From Bettongia penicillata ogilbyi (lineage: Eukaryota; Chordata; Mammalia; Diprotodontia; Potoroidae), in the NCBI GenBank assembly GCA_023548195.1, contig JAJHZJ010000696.1, forward strand, positions 598,001 through 662,000: a DNA stretch of 64,000 bases, in the 5' to 3' direction. The notes under the pieces were generated by a model. The model had not been told where the DNA came from. It saw only the letters and a list, made by a program, of their open reading frames with translations, and made no database searches. Below, piece by piece: positions 21,080 to 31,490 of the stretch (position 1 is the first letter of the stretch; each line of letters starts with the position of its first letter). The position numbers and the translations under genes are program-made.

Positions 21080-21860
21080 GTAGGTTGGTGGGTGGAAAAG
21101 TCCTCTTTCCTTTAATTCTCATCTTTCTTCGGATGTAAATTTTCAAACGTCCTGTTTTTAGTGTCCATGGTGCTCCTTCACCAGCCTCCAGTTATTTTGA
21201 GCTTTAGTATTCCTGAAGCCATTTCACTGATCATCTGTTGCCTTTCTGGTCTCCATCCTTCGTTAAACCTAGGATGATGGGTGAGTGCCCTGTCATTGGT
21301 CTTTTCAGACAATTCATATTTGCCCTCCTAATTAGAATTATTTCCCTTTATGTCTTTAAAGTTTCATTCTCTTTACTCCTGAGCTAACTTCCCTTATAGC
21401 AATTTAGTCCCTGGGATTCTACCCATCTTTCCCCTAAACCCCTTTGAACTTTGCTCTCCCTCGATCTAGAGTGTATATCAGAATGTTCTTGACTTTCTAA
21501 TCCTCCTTGATCACAGACCCCACAAGGAAGTGGTTCCTTCTCCTGAAAGTTCTCATCATTTCTACCCCAATAAGCAGATCTTCCTTTCTAGTGAGAATAA
21601 GATCCAGAAAAGAATTTCTACTATGTTAGTTCCTTCACTTTTTGAAGGATGGAATGATTACTAAGATTGTTCAAGAAGTTATTGTCTGTTCCACATTTGT
21701 AAGAGAGAGGGCTTTAGTAAATGTCTGAAAAACTCAAGTCTTCCATCATTACTGTACTAGTCTCTGTGACAAGCTTGTGATATGTCCCCTGAACTAATCA
21801 CCTTATTTCCTCTTTTTGTTCAAATGGTCTGAAGTGGGTTAGGACATATGGAGTGTTTAG
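21080..21860. other. Unidentified; possibly decayed antisense CR1/L3
   Basis: C/T-rich plus strand with GTGAGAATAAGATCCAGAAA and CTTGATCACAGACCCCACAA. It may be another part of a CR1-clade LINE, since an L3 tail lies just upstream, but no protein motif could be read. Confidence 0.25.
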
Positions 21861-21864
21861 GGAG

Positions 21865-22350
21865 GACTAGCCTCTTTGGTGTGATGGCTTGCTGAGTCCT
21901 TTTCAGGGCTGCTTATCCACCTTTGGTGTCCACCTGTTACCCAACTCTCACCTTTCACTCCAAGAAACTGTAGCATATGCAGTAGTCATACCTCAGTAAA
22001 ACCATCTCAGCCTATTGGCTCAACAAGGTTGAGAGTAACTGACTGTCCTCAAACCATTGGTGAGGTAGGGGAATCTATCCCAAGCATAATTAATAAGAAC
22101 AATTTATTTCAAAGGGCATGAAAGTAGCCATTGTAGACCAAGTTGGTCAGACATCAAAGACACCAAGGTCATCCCTGGCCATCACAGTTGTCCTGACTTA
22201 ATTTGCCATTGGACTTTGATGACTCTGGAAGAGTGAGTGAGGATGATGACTCTGTGAGACTCTGCCTCACTTAAATCCAATGCACACGTAAGTCATGACA
22301 TCATTCCGTGATGTCATTCCTCCTCTTCAAAAACAAAGAATGAACAACAT
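21865..22350 (+). mobile_element. Family X repeat, long copy
   Basis: TTGGTGTGATGGCTTGCTGA, CCTTTGGTGTCCACCTGTTA, ATGACTCTGGAAGAGTGAGT, GACTCTGCCTCACTTAAATC, and the fixed end TCCTCTTCAAAAACAAAGAA then TGAACAACATT. Confidence 0.7.
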
Positions 22351-22431
22351 TCCCCAATGATTAAATTGCTTCCATGTCCATCTCAATTGATCTTTACCCA
22401 AATTCTTTCCCCTCTCTGGTTGCTAGGTGTC

Positions 22432-22515
22432 TCACTTAAATCTGATTACATACAAGTCAAGGAATTACCCATGATGTAATTTGTCCTCTTCAAAAATGAA
22501 GGACAAACCACATCC
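22432..22515 (+). mobile_element. Family X repeat, 84-bp 5'-truncated copy with TSD
   Basis: TCACTTAAATCTGATTACAT, CAAGTCAAGGAATTACCC and the fixed end TTCAAAAATGAAGGACAAAC then CACATCC. Bounded by perfect GCTAGGTGTC duplications at 22422-22431 and 22516-22525, so it inserted as an 84-bp unit. Confidence 0.85.
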
Positions 22516-22525
22516 GCTAGGTGTC

Positions 22526-23885
22526 CTCACAGAAATAAACATTTTTAATATGCAGTGCTAACCCGCCTGCCCTTTGACCCATCCTCTTTCTTTTAAATAA
22601 GATATGCCCATCTATAACCATATTCCAATCATAGATCATCCCATCAAGTTTCAGTGATACCTGTTAGGTATCTAGTACCTAAATTTTGACAAATATACAT
22701 AAATAAACTTGAAGCAATCAATTTTACTTTCTTGGATTTTTTCTGGTTGTCTCAACTTCTATTCTTTCTTTCTTTCTTTTTTGTAACTGCACTTTATAGT
22801 ATCTACTTTCATAAATATATCTAGGAAGCTTTCCCCCTTCCACCATCTTTTTATTCTAAAATTCTTTTGATTTGATTTTCAAAAGGAAAAAATACCACAA
22901 CAAATACATTTTTGTAATCCTTTTTGGGGGAGTACACGCCACCCCTGGCCCACAGTCTGTCATTACTATATTGTAAGCAGTAATGCATAAATCCAAATCT
23001 CATTCTCACATCAACTTCTTACCCAAGCTATTTACGTCCCAAATCAATGTTTGCCTTTTCTGCAACCTTCATCTTTAATGGGGAGTCTTGAGGAAAACAC
23101 AAGCCAAGCCCCTCTTTCCTTCAGTCTCTTACTCAAGACTTCATAATCTTTGGCAACAGTTCATTCATACTGGCAGTATCATTGGCGACCCTGTGAATAA
23201 CTGGAAGTGGGTTGTATCGATCTATTTGGACAAGTCTTGGGAAGTCATCTGCTATGTCTTGGAAACATGCCATAGAAAGACAACAAAACTCTCTATTGTT
23301 GGTAGGTCAGAAGACAGCTACCTCAGGACCCCCTAAGCAGGGAATCAGCAGTCAGAACTATTTCATTCCTCCTTTGACCCTTAATGGATGAGTTCTCACC
23401 TGTTGGAATCTTTGGCTCCCCTCTATCATTCCTGGGAGGATAAGCAATTGCTTCCTCCTCAGGTCATCCAGCTCTTTTCACTCCAGGAAAGGCTTCAAAT
23501 TTCTTTGAGCTTCAAATGCACAATGTCCCTTTTCTTTCCCTTCCTCCTCTATGTGATTCTTCCAGATTCCAACCTCTTGACAAAGGTCAAGTTTTCTTCC
23601 TGCCAATTCCAACTGTCTCTGCTCTGTTCCCCACCCCCACCCCAATCACACCCCTAAGCCCTTTCTCTGGTTTTAGGGTTTTTTTTGTTTTTTTAAAGAA
23701 ACACTTCATTATACCTGAACACCTGGAATATATAAAGGTGTTGCTCCAGCCCCTTCTTCTTCTTTTATAAGAGGGAGACCAGCCTACACATGGAACACAG
23801 ATAGTAGCTATTCAAGTATGGAAGAAACATAAAGATTACACACTCAGTGCAAGTCATTATTGTTAGCCTTCTCCCCACACTGATT
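22526..23885. other. Unidentified sequence
   Basis: Nothing recognised apart from a short TTTC run at 22765-22782. Short plus-strand frames (23088-23770) carry no known motif. 22530-22740 could be decayed CR1-clade sequence. Confidence 0.4.
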
Positions 23886-23888
23886 GGA

Positions 23889-24138
23889 ATAGTTGGGTGG
23901 TGCAGTGGACAGTGCAGCAGGCCTGGAGTCAAGAAAGCTCATCTTGAGTTTAAATCTAACCTCAGACATTTAGTAGCTGTGTGACCCTGGGCAAGTCACT
24001 TAACCCAGTTTGCCTCAATTTCTCATCTGTCAAAAGAACCTGAGAAGGAAATGACAAACCACTCCAGTGTCTCTGCCAAAAAACCCAAATGGGGCCACAA
24101 AGAGTTGGACATGACTGACAATGACTGAGCAGCAACAT
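23889..24138 (+). mobile_element. MAR1-type SINE, full length
   Basis: ATAGTTGGGTGGTGCAGTGG, GTGTGACCCTGGGCAAGTCA, CTCATCTGTCAAAAGAACCT, GAAATGACAAACCACTCCAG, AAAGAGTTGGACATGACTGA. Confidence 0.92.
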
Positions 24139-24139
24139 C

Positions 24140-25110
24140 ATCAACTAATTGAGATTCTAAATCTTGTTTATCGATCTTCTTTAGAGATTTACATCTGCCT
24201 CCTAAGCACATTGTGACATTTACAACCTTTTATTGCCTCTTAACACCTTGACATCCATTTTTAATTTTCTTGTCTTAAAACCAGGTGACAGTCAAACCCT
24301 ACTTCATTTTGCTTCTCTCACTAACCTGTGATGGTTTCTCCCATTTGTCTCTTTTCCAATCTGTTTTCTTACTCAACTTGCCTCCCCTTCTTCTTGAATC
24401 CCTCTCTTTAGGATTCTTTTCTTCCTTAAGATTGAGACCTTCTCCTTCAGTTCAAATTGTTTTCCTTCAGCTTATTCTCAAGTTCTCCCCAATTTCTCCT
24501 TTCCTCAAATTCCATCTCTAACCTTCTAGATATGTCAAAACCCTTCAAAGTCACCATCATATTGATTTTTCTTATTATTCAGCCTAGGTCCTTGTTTCTT
24601 CTCATATTCCTCCACCGGCTCCTTACCCTGCAACTCTTGAAAGCCACCAGTAGGATCAGCCACATTAGGGGCTTTCCTTGAAATCTTTTGATTCATGGAC
24701 TAACCATTAGTTAATCTTCCCTCATTCTTGTAACAAGACCTGTCTATCTCCATTGCTCATCATGTATTTCTCTGGTGATATCATTTATGCCACTTCATAA
24801 AACTCCCTTTCAAAATTTTTGCAAACCACAATCTATTGGCTAAAGGCTACTCTAAACTTAAGAGATTGTAGTGTTACATGACCATCACAAAAACACCGGA
24901 CGAATACTGATATTTAAAAGCACATCATGAGCAAAAAAGCAATATTTGCTGATTGATTGAATAAAGTCATTGTAAAAAATGAAACAAATCTATATTTTTT
25001 TCATATTTTGAGCATCTATAGACATTTTTCTTCATTAGTTTATTCATCTGGATATACCTTGCTTTAATATTTCAACATCAGAAAATCCCTGGAAGTATTA
25101 GGAATTTGAT
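24140..25110. other. Unidentified sequence
   Basis: C/T-rich plus strand between 24240 and 24700 could be very old L2-like LINE, but no motif supports it. Confidence 0.35.
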
Positions 25111-25112
25111 AA

Positions 25113-25166
25113 ATATTTATTGAATTGGATTGGGTTGGGTTGGATTGAAATGAATCAAATCAAATC
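25113..25166 (+). repeat. TTGGA-like degenerate simple repeat
   Basis: ATTGAATTGGATTGGGTTGG followed by GTTGGATTGAAATGAATC; complementary-looking AATCAAATC units follow. Confidence 0.6.
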
Positions 25167-26415
25167 CATGATCTCTTCATTTTGTGTATTCTTTCCCTAT
25201 CCTCTCTACATTTTTCCTCTTTAGAGATTATTACCCATGTCTTTCCTTACATCTTCCATTGAGGAGCTGTCCTGTGTGCTGGAGACTTTGCTTTGCATCT
25301 TTTAATATTTTATGGATACCACTGCAGCCCTCATCCTGTCCATTGGTTGTCCCTCTCATCCACATGTGACTGTTCTCACCCCATTCCAGATCTATGTTGT
25401 CTTTCCTAGCACCACTATGCAAGAAGCATTGGTAGTATGTCCCTCATTATCTTACATTCAGCATGGGCCTTTCCATTATCTTTTGTGTCACTTACAATTT
25501 GCTTAACAGAGACATTTTAAGCAAGTCAAATTAGGTAAATCAATCTCAAAATGGGGCCCTCTGAGAGTTACTGTACTATCCATGATACGTGGAAGAAAAT
25601 GAACAATTCATGTCCAAGTCATCAATGTGTTTGAAACATTGTCAATCAATGATGTTGATGGTAATTAAACTTCCTACGGATGAGACAAGAAAGAGAGAAT
25701 GATCATACTGGGCTTTCCTTTCATAGTCAAAAAAGCAAAGAGAACTCTGGTTTGACGCTCCAGCATGTTGTCCCAAAAGCCTCTAGCGGCCTGCTGGGAG
25801 CTATGTTGGATCTCCCACTGTCTTCTTTTTTTCCTCATGGTTGTCTTCACAGGCTTTCTCACATAAATCTGTACTGGAGAAATGATTTACAGCAAAAGAA
25901 TGAAATGTGCCTTCAAGATGACAATAAGAAGTCCTGAATTTTCAAGTGGATTTTCAGAGAGCAAATGCAGGAGGCAGCTGGGTGGGGAACATGAGCCATA
26001 CTTTACCCAAATAGATTCCTCATCTCCTAGCTGTGGCTAAGATCCATCTGTTTGTCATTGGACACAAGACAATTGGAGACAAAATGCCTTGTCAATGGTT
26101 TGGGGAGGAAGGAGGGAGGATAGAACAATAGGAAATGAGGTCCCCAGATCCACCAGCGAGCAACAAACAACTCTTTAAACTGTTCATCCATGACACAAAA
26201 ACTTGGCAGTGGACTCTTTCCCCCTTCCCAGTTAATCCTTCCAGATCCCGGACACAATTTTCTACCAAAGACACATGAAAAAAAAGAAGACAGAGGTGAC
26301 CTGGGATGTTTTTCTATTCAGAGAAATTCATGCCCCAAAGATTAGAAACACATTCCCAGAAGATGACCCAACTGGATGATTACAATTTTGAGAAAATACA
26401 CAATTGGAGTATTGG
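25167..26415. other. Unidentified sequence
   Basis: No recognised repeat. Overlapping short frames on both strands at 25230-25940 and 26027-26270 show no family motif. Confidence 0.4.
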
Positions 26416-26632
26416 CTTCCTTCAAGTCTCAGCTGAAATGCTACTTTCCATAGGAGGCCCATTCCAGTTCCTCCCCTTTTCCCTCCATCTGCTCTCTATA
26501 TATCTTTTTGTATACAAGCTGTATTCCCCATTAGAAGGTGAATTCTGTGAGGATAGGACTTGCATTTTTCTTCATAACTAGTACTTAGCATAGTACCTAA
26601 TTAAGGCTTGTTGATTGTTTGCATAACTGAGT
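26416..26632 (+). mobile_element. L2 3' end
   Basis: CTTCAAGTCTCAGCTGAAAT GCTAC, TTAGAAGGTGAATTCTGTGA, GGATAGGACTTGCATTTTTC and TAGTACTTAGCATAGTACCT. Confidence 0.75.
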
Positions 26633-26644
26633 GACTAACTTTGC

Positions 26645-26865
26645 CTCAGAGGGTAGAACCAGGAGGGCAGGTGAGGTCATAAAGGGTAAATTTAGTCTCG
26701 AAATCAGGAGAAAATTTCCTAATAGTTAGACCTGTACAAAAGTGGATTAGGCTATGTTTGGGAGGAGCGGCTGCTTTCTCGCTAGATTTCCTTAACCTGA
26801 GGCTGAATGACCAAGACCAGCTGCATTCTATTGGAGCTTCCCTTTAGGGAAGGGGCAGACAAGAT
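26645..26865 (+). mobile_element. L3/CR1 3' end
   Basis: CAGAGGGTAGAACCAGGAGG, AGAAAATTTCCTAATAGTTA and GACCTGTACAAAAGTGGATT follow the L3 3' UTR; the final TCCAACTCTAAGATTC-like end is lost. Confidence 0.55.
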
Positions 26866-27048
26866 GATGAAGCCCTCTTGCCATTAATCTTAAGCTCTGC
26901 ATACTTTCTCACGTTCCTTTCCTCGTCATCCTTAACTCTCAGTCAACCACACTAGCTGCCTTCTCCGTTGTTCCTCCTTCTGGAAGCCTGTAATTCCACC
27001 GACTCATAGTTCCAGGAGGTAGCAAGTCTTTCATTCCTAGGCACAAGT
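26866..27048. other. Unidentified spacer
   Basis: Nothing recognised. Confidence 0.4.
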
Positions 27049-27280
27049 GTTGTTGAGCTGTTTCAGTCATGTCCAACTCTTCATGGCCCCATTTGGGGTT
27101 TCATGGCAAGGATACATTTCCTCCTCCAGCTCATTTTACAGATGAAGAAACTGAGGCAAATAGGGTTAAGTGATTTATCCAAGGTCACACAACCAGTATG
27201 TATCTGAGGCCAGATTTGACCTCAGGAAGATGAGTCTTCCTGATTCCAAGTTCAGCACTCTCTCCACTGCACAACCTAAA
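27049..27280 (-). mobile_element. MAR1-type SINE, antisense
   Basis: GTTGTTGAGCTGTTTCAGTC, AACTCTTCATGGCCCCATTT, CAGCTCATTTTACAGATGAA, CAAGGTCACACAACCAGTAT and CACTCTCTCCACTGCACAAC. Confidence 0.92.
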
Positions 27281-27284
27281 ATGT

Positions 27285-27515
27285 GGAAACAGTTAAGTTG
27301 GGGCCAAGAATCATAAAGACCTGAGTTCAAATCCAGCCTCGATCATTTATTACTATGTGACCCTGCACATATCACATTGCTTCTGTCTGCTAAGTTTCTT
27401 CACCTATAAAATAGGGATCGTCTACTTCTTAGAGTTGTGAGAAACAGATGAGGTGATATCTGTAAGGTACTTTGTAAATCTGAGAACACCCTATAAATGC
27501 TCACCAGCATTATCA
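27285..27515 (+). mobile_element. MIR/CORE-SINE
   Basis: GACCTGAGTTCAAATCCAGC, CTATGTGACCCTGCACATAT, TAGAGTTGTGAGAAACAGAT and CACCCTATAAATGCTCACCA. Confidence 0.75.
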
Positions 27516-27944
27516 GTAGGAAAAGAAGATATTATTTTCCTATTCTTTCCATTCTTCCTCTGAAATCCCATACAGCAACCCAAATTGTCTAAATTAGAAG
27601 CTGACCAAGACAACGTAATTTCTCAATCACCTTTTAAAAAGTCAGCACCGCTGATGTCGCTGTGGCCCTACCTGGAAAGGTATGGTTAAACTGGAAATTC
27701 ACAATGGCCAATGTCTTTAGCTGAACTCAGGGTGTTTAATCCTATTCTGCCAAAGTCGATATTTACTCAGAATTTCGGTTCCAGGATGTTCCTAAGGCAG
27801 ATTTGGATTGAGCTTTGCAGAATCTACTGGAAGCTATGAGCAGATCAAGGCACTGCAGTGACAGCAGCTGTATCAATGATAATAGGGTGGAGTTTGAGGT
27901 TGAACCGAATAATCTTTGCCTCCATTGGTTTAAAGAACGGGGTT
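27516..27944. other. Unidentified sequence
   Basis: Nothing recognised; contains a few CpGs. Confidence 0.4.
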
Positions 27945-28050
27945 TCCCTAAGTGACAGAGTGGATAGTGTTGAACTTGAAATTAGAAAGACCTCAGCTTA
28001 AATTCTGTCTCTGACACAAACTAGCTATGACATTCTGGGCACACTATTTA
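27945..28050 (+). mobile_element. CORE-SINE 5' fragment
   Basis: AAGTGACAGAGTGGATAGTG, AGAAAGACCTCAGCTTAAAT and CTCTGACACAAACTAGCTAT: head and B-box region only. Confidence 0.6.
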
Positions 28051-28271
28051 AAAATAACAATAACAATAGCTAGAATTTATATAAGTATTTCAAGGTTTAT
28101 AAAGTACTTGACAAGTATTATCTCATTTTAACCCTAAACCACTTTGGGAGTTGGTGCTATTATTTTCTCCACTTTGCAGATGAGGAAACTGAGGCAGACA
28201 AAAGTGAAATGATTTGCCCAGGTTACATTGCTAGTAAGTATCTGAGTCTGGATTTGAACTCAGGTCTTCCT

Positions 28272-28879
28272 AATAACAGATAGGTGTCACAGTGGATAGT
28301 AGGCTGGCCCTGGAGCCAGGAAGACTCCTCTTCATGATTTCAAATCTGACCTCAGAAATGTACTAGCTATGTGACCCTAGGCAAGTCATTTAACCCTGTT
28401 TGCCTCAGTTTTCTCATCTGTAAAATGAGCTAGAGAAGGAAATGACAAACCACTGCAGTATCTTTGCCCAGGAAACCTCAAACGAGGTCATAAAGGGTCA
28501 GACAAAGGACATATGAAGGAAGAAACTATCTGTATCCAGAGAAAGAACTGATATGTACAGAATGTATGTAGAGAATGATTTTATATAAATATGTGTTTGA
28601 TGGTGGCCATCTCTAGTAGCAGGTAAGGTAGAAAAAAAGAAATTTACATGATAATGTTACATACTGAAATCTTATAGCAAGTTGCACATAATGGATTTGC
28701 AGTTTCATGTGCAATCATCTATTGTTATGGAAATTTTATCCCATAAATTAAAGATAAATACATAATTTTAAAATAAAGCAGTACATTAGTTTTAACATTA
28801 TATTTCTGATTAAAATGGAAAAATAAAATAAACCTATAAATTAAAAAAAGAGTCAGACACAACTGAAAAAATGACTAAA
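28272..28879 (+). mobile_element. MAR1-type SINE, middle element of a nest
   Basis: ATAGGTGTCACAGTGGATAG, CTGGCCCTGGAGCCAGGAAG, GAAGGAAATGACAAACCACT. It is interrupted at 28505 by an L1-type tail and ends GTCAGACACAACTGAAAAAA TGACTAAAC. CTTCCT at 28266-28271 and 28880-28885 is a plausible target duplication. Confidence 0.88.
28505..28847 (+). mobile_element. L1/HAL1 3' tail, innermost insertion with TSD
   Basis: CTGTATCCAGAGAAAGAACT, GTAGAGAATGATTTTATATA, GGTGGCCATCTCTAGTAGCA, TTGCACATAATGGATTTGCA and an A-rich end. The duplication AGNGTCAGACA (28494-28504 and 28849-28859) bounds it. It has the same family and nearly the same 5' start as the copy at 41426-41775. Confidence 0.78.
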
Positions 28880-28929
28880 CTTCCTGGCTTCGGATCCAGC
28901 TCTCCATTATTCCATCAAGGTAACTCTGT

Positions 28930-29050
28930 CTGACTCACTTTTTTCATCTGTAAACTGGGATAATGTGGGTATCAAGTCAGATAGTAAGCATATAAAATGC
29001 TTTGCAAATGTGAATTCACTATATATGAATGTTAATGATCATTATCATTA
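28930..29050 (+). mobile_element. MIR fragment
   Basis: TTTTTTCATCTGTAAACTGG GATAATG and AAAATGCTTTGCAAATGTGA. Confidence 0.5.
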
Positions 29051-29324
29051 TTTCTATTTATGTTATTATTTTCGAATATGTGTGTCTACCTCTCCACACT
29101 GTAAACGAGGTTGGATTGCACAAAGCCCAAGCTGGCTCCTTGGCATAGTGTACAGCTAACTTGTCCATTTCATCCTCTCTCCCAGCCATCCATCCCATGT
29201 TTCCCAACATGATTCCTACTTTAGGGTTATATCGGTTAATAGTAGTCTTTGAGTCTTGACATGAACATCACTAGGATAGTACAACTACCAACACAGATGT
29301 GGCCACAGTGTCCTGGTGAAGAAG
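29051..29324. other. Unidentified spacer
   Basis: Nothing recognised. Confidence 0.35.
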
Positions 29325-29570
29325 TGCGGTATAATGGGGGAAATGTCTGGGGTCAGAAAACCTGGATTTGAACCCCAACCTTGGCATGAGTTGAATGCCT
29401 GCAAATCACTTGGAGGATTTCCTTCAAGGAGAGGCTTGGCAGGCATGTCATAGTGGAGATGCCTTTCATTTCCTGCCAATCCTCAAATTTTGTAACTTTT
29501 CTCCATGTCTTAGTTTCCTCCTCCATAAAAGGGGATAAGCACTGTATTGTGAAAAGGTAATCTGTAAATC
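29325..29570 (+). mobile_element. Decayed MIR in two pieces
   Basis: Head 29327-29390 (CGGTATAATGGGGGAAATGT, CCTGGATTTGAACCCCAACC) and CORE 29500-29570 (CTCCATGTCTTAGTTTCCTC). About 90 bases between resemble an L3 tail (CTTCAAGGAGAGGCTTGG). Confidence 0.4.
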
Positions 29571-30195
29571 TTGATGTTTAACTGAAATGGACCTATTCTC
29601 TTTTCTGCTAGGATAGAATCCTTCTAGCAAAGGTCCAAAGTGTGAGCTCACAGACCCTTTCATAGCTGCATGAGCATAACAGCAAGGGTAGAAAGTTTAA
29701 GAAGCCCAAAGTCAAGAAAAACAATTTTAAGGACCAAAGTTCTAAAGAATCGAACCAGAATGACCAGCTCCTTGACACTTCCTCTATTTTTGCTTCCTAA
29801 TAAGGTATCAATACCACAAACACCTACCTGCCCCAGCATTCTGGCTTCCCTTTCATATCCATCCTTTGCATCCTGGCATTCTGCAGACATCCTAGTACCA
29901 ACCCAGAATGGCTTTTTGGTTTGCAGTTGCTCTGCTTCCAACTCAGAGCCTGCCTCTCTGGCTCCAGGTAGGGTCTCTCTTCCCCATCCTCAGTCCGTGG
30001 ATTGGCACATGTCAACCTTGTTTGGATCACAATCTCACATGCAGACACATGCTATACAGATGCTCGCTGTGGATGGAGAAGTTTAAAAACACATTACAAA
30101 TGTACCACAGAATAAAAAATATCAATAAGCCCTGACTTAGAGTGTCATAGAGGATGCTATAGTTAATGATAGCCCTGGTCTCAGTTTATCACTTC
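29571..30195. other. Unidentified sequence
   Basis: Open frames overlap on both strands (about 29670-30086 plus, 29660-30048 minus) because stops are sparse. No motif, splice context or repeat recognised. Confidence 0.35.
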
Positions 30196-30199
30196 TATT

Positions 30200-30436
30200 T
30201 TGTTATTGTAATTCAGTCAAGTCGGGTTATGATCTCATTTGGGGTGTTCTTGGCAGAGACACTGGAGTGGTTTGCCATTTCCTTCCCCAGCTCATTTTAC
30301 AGATGAGGAAACTGAAGCAAACAGGGTTAAATGACTTGCCCAGGGCCACACAATTAGTAAATGTCTAACGTCATATTTGAACTCAGAAGGATGAAACTAG
30401 TGCTCTATTCATTATGGCACCACCTAGCTGTCACCC
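30200..30436 (-). mobile_element. MAR1-type SINE, antisense
   Basis: AATTCAGTCAAGTCGGGTTA, GGAGTGGTTTGCCATTTCCT, CAGATGAGGAAACTGAAGCA, GACTTGCCCAGGGCCACACA and GCACCACCTAGCTGTCACC. Confidence 0.92.
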
Positions 30437-30592
30437 CTTTTAAAACTCCATTTAAACAAATCAAACCAAAGTATACACGTATCAGTATTTTCTCCACTAC
30501 CTTTCAAGGATTGTAATGCTGCCTATACAAGGACTTCCTTTCCTGGGGATAGAGCATGACCTCTCTATAATTGAGGAGAGAGTTATCTGAGT

Positions 30593-30594
<2 letters not shown>

Positions 30595-30657
<63 letters not shown>
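30595..30657. repeat. (GA)n microsatellite
   Basis: About 31 uninterrupted GA units. Confidence 0.95.
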
Positions 30658-30659
<2 letters not shown>

Positions 30660-30660
<1 letters not shown>

Positions 30661-30755
30661 ATGACTCATGTCTGGGATCACACAGCTAGCAAAGATCAAA
30701 GGTGGGATTTGAACCAAGTTCTTTCTAGCCATCACACCACCCTGCCTCTCATTAT
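30660..30755 (-). mobile_element. CORE-SINE 5' part, antisense
   Basis: TGGGATCACACAGCTAGCAA, GGGATTTGAACCAAGTTCTT and the head complement CACACCACCCTGCCTCTC. The GA run may have grown inside the SINE. Confidence 0.6.
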
Positions 30756-30974
30756 GCCCCATATAATAAGCTCTGGATGAGTATACACCCTCTATTAAGC
30801 TCCTTTATTACTGGTAAGAGGGGAGGGGAGTAAGTAGACACTCTACACAGTGTCTCAGGAAGGCTGCCAGAGAGAGCTAGGCGAGAAAGCCAGGTGTCAC
30901 CTGTCACTGTCATCACCAACAAGGACCTTTGTTCATGATCTAGGCTGTAAGCAACATCCGACTGAAGAGCATGG
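30756..30974. other. Unidentified spacer
   Basis: Nothing recognised. Confidence 0.35.
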
Positions 30975-31158
30975 TGACAGCTGACATGTCTACAGCATTC
31001 TAAGGTTTGGGAAGCAGTATGAATTAACTCTTTTGATTCTTCCCTCAGAATGGTTAGATGGGTACTACTATTATCTCCATTAGAGATGGGGAAAGTTACC
31101 TCTTAACAGAGAGGTTAAGTATCTTGCTTGGGACCACATAGATACTGATGCATTACAT
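30975..31158 (-). mobile_element. CORE-SINE, antisense
   Basis: TACAGCATTCTAAGGTTTGG, GTACTACTATTATCTCCATT, GAGAGGTTAAGTATCTTGCT and GGGACCACATAGATACTGAT. Confidence 0.65.
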
Positions 31159-31164
31159 TTGATG

Positions 31165-31355
31165 TCCTACTGTCCTAGTCAAGAAGACCGAGATTTGAAT
31201 TCTGACTCAGACAGTTGTTGCACAACGCTCAGGCCTCAGTTTCTCCAACTGAAAAATAGCACCTATGCCCCCAAGGTTCAAATCATGGAGACCAAATGAG
31301 GTGATGTTTGCAAAGCACTTAGCAAACTTTAAACTGTTATACGAGTGTTAACTGT
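31165..31355 (+). mobile_element. MIR/CORE-SINE
   Basis: GAAGACCGAGATTTGAATTC, CAGGCCTCAGTTTCTCCAAC, CAAATGAGGTGATGTTTGCA and AAGCACTTAGCAAACTTTAA. Confidence 0.68.
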
Positions 31356-31357
31356 TA

Positions 31358-31490
31358 GGACAATGATGGTGCCCATTTCACAGATAAGAAAATTGAGGCT
31401 GAGGGGAATTAAGTGATCAAAGTCACATAGCTGGTGTCTGAGGCATGATTTGAACCCAGGTGTTCCTGGATCCAACTCCAGAGTTGCTTT
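31358..31490 (-). mobile_element. CORE-SINE 5' part, antisense
   Basis: GCCCATTTCACAGATAAGAA, AATTAAGTGATCAAAGTCAC, GATTTGAACCCAGGTGTTCC. Confidence 0.68.

Larger units (their letters stand above)
28058..28925 (-). mobile_element. CORE-SINE, antisense, outer element of a nest
   Basis: 28058-28271 has AATAGCTAGAATTTATATAA, TCATTTTAACCCTAAACCAC, GATGAGGAAACTGAGGCAGA and GGATTTGAACTCAGGTCTTC. It resumes at 28886-28925 with GGCTTCGGATCCAGCTCTCC ATTATTCC. The MAR1 insertion splits it. Confidence 0.75.
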
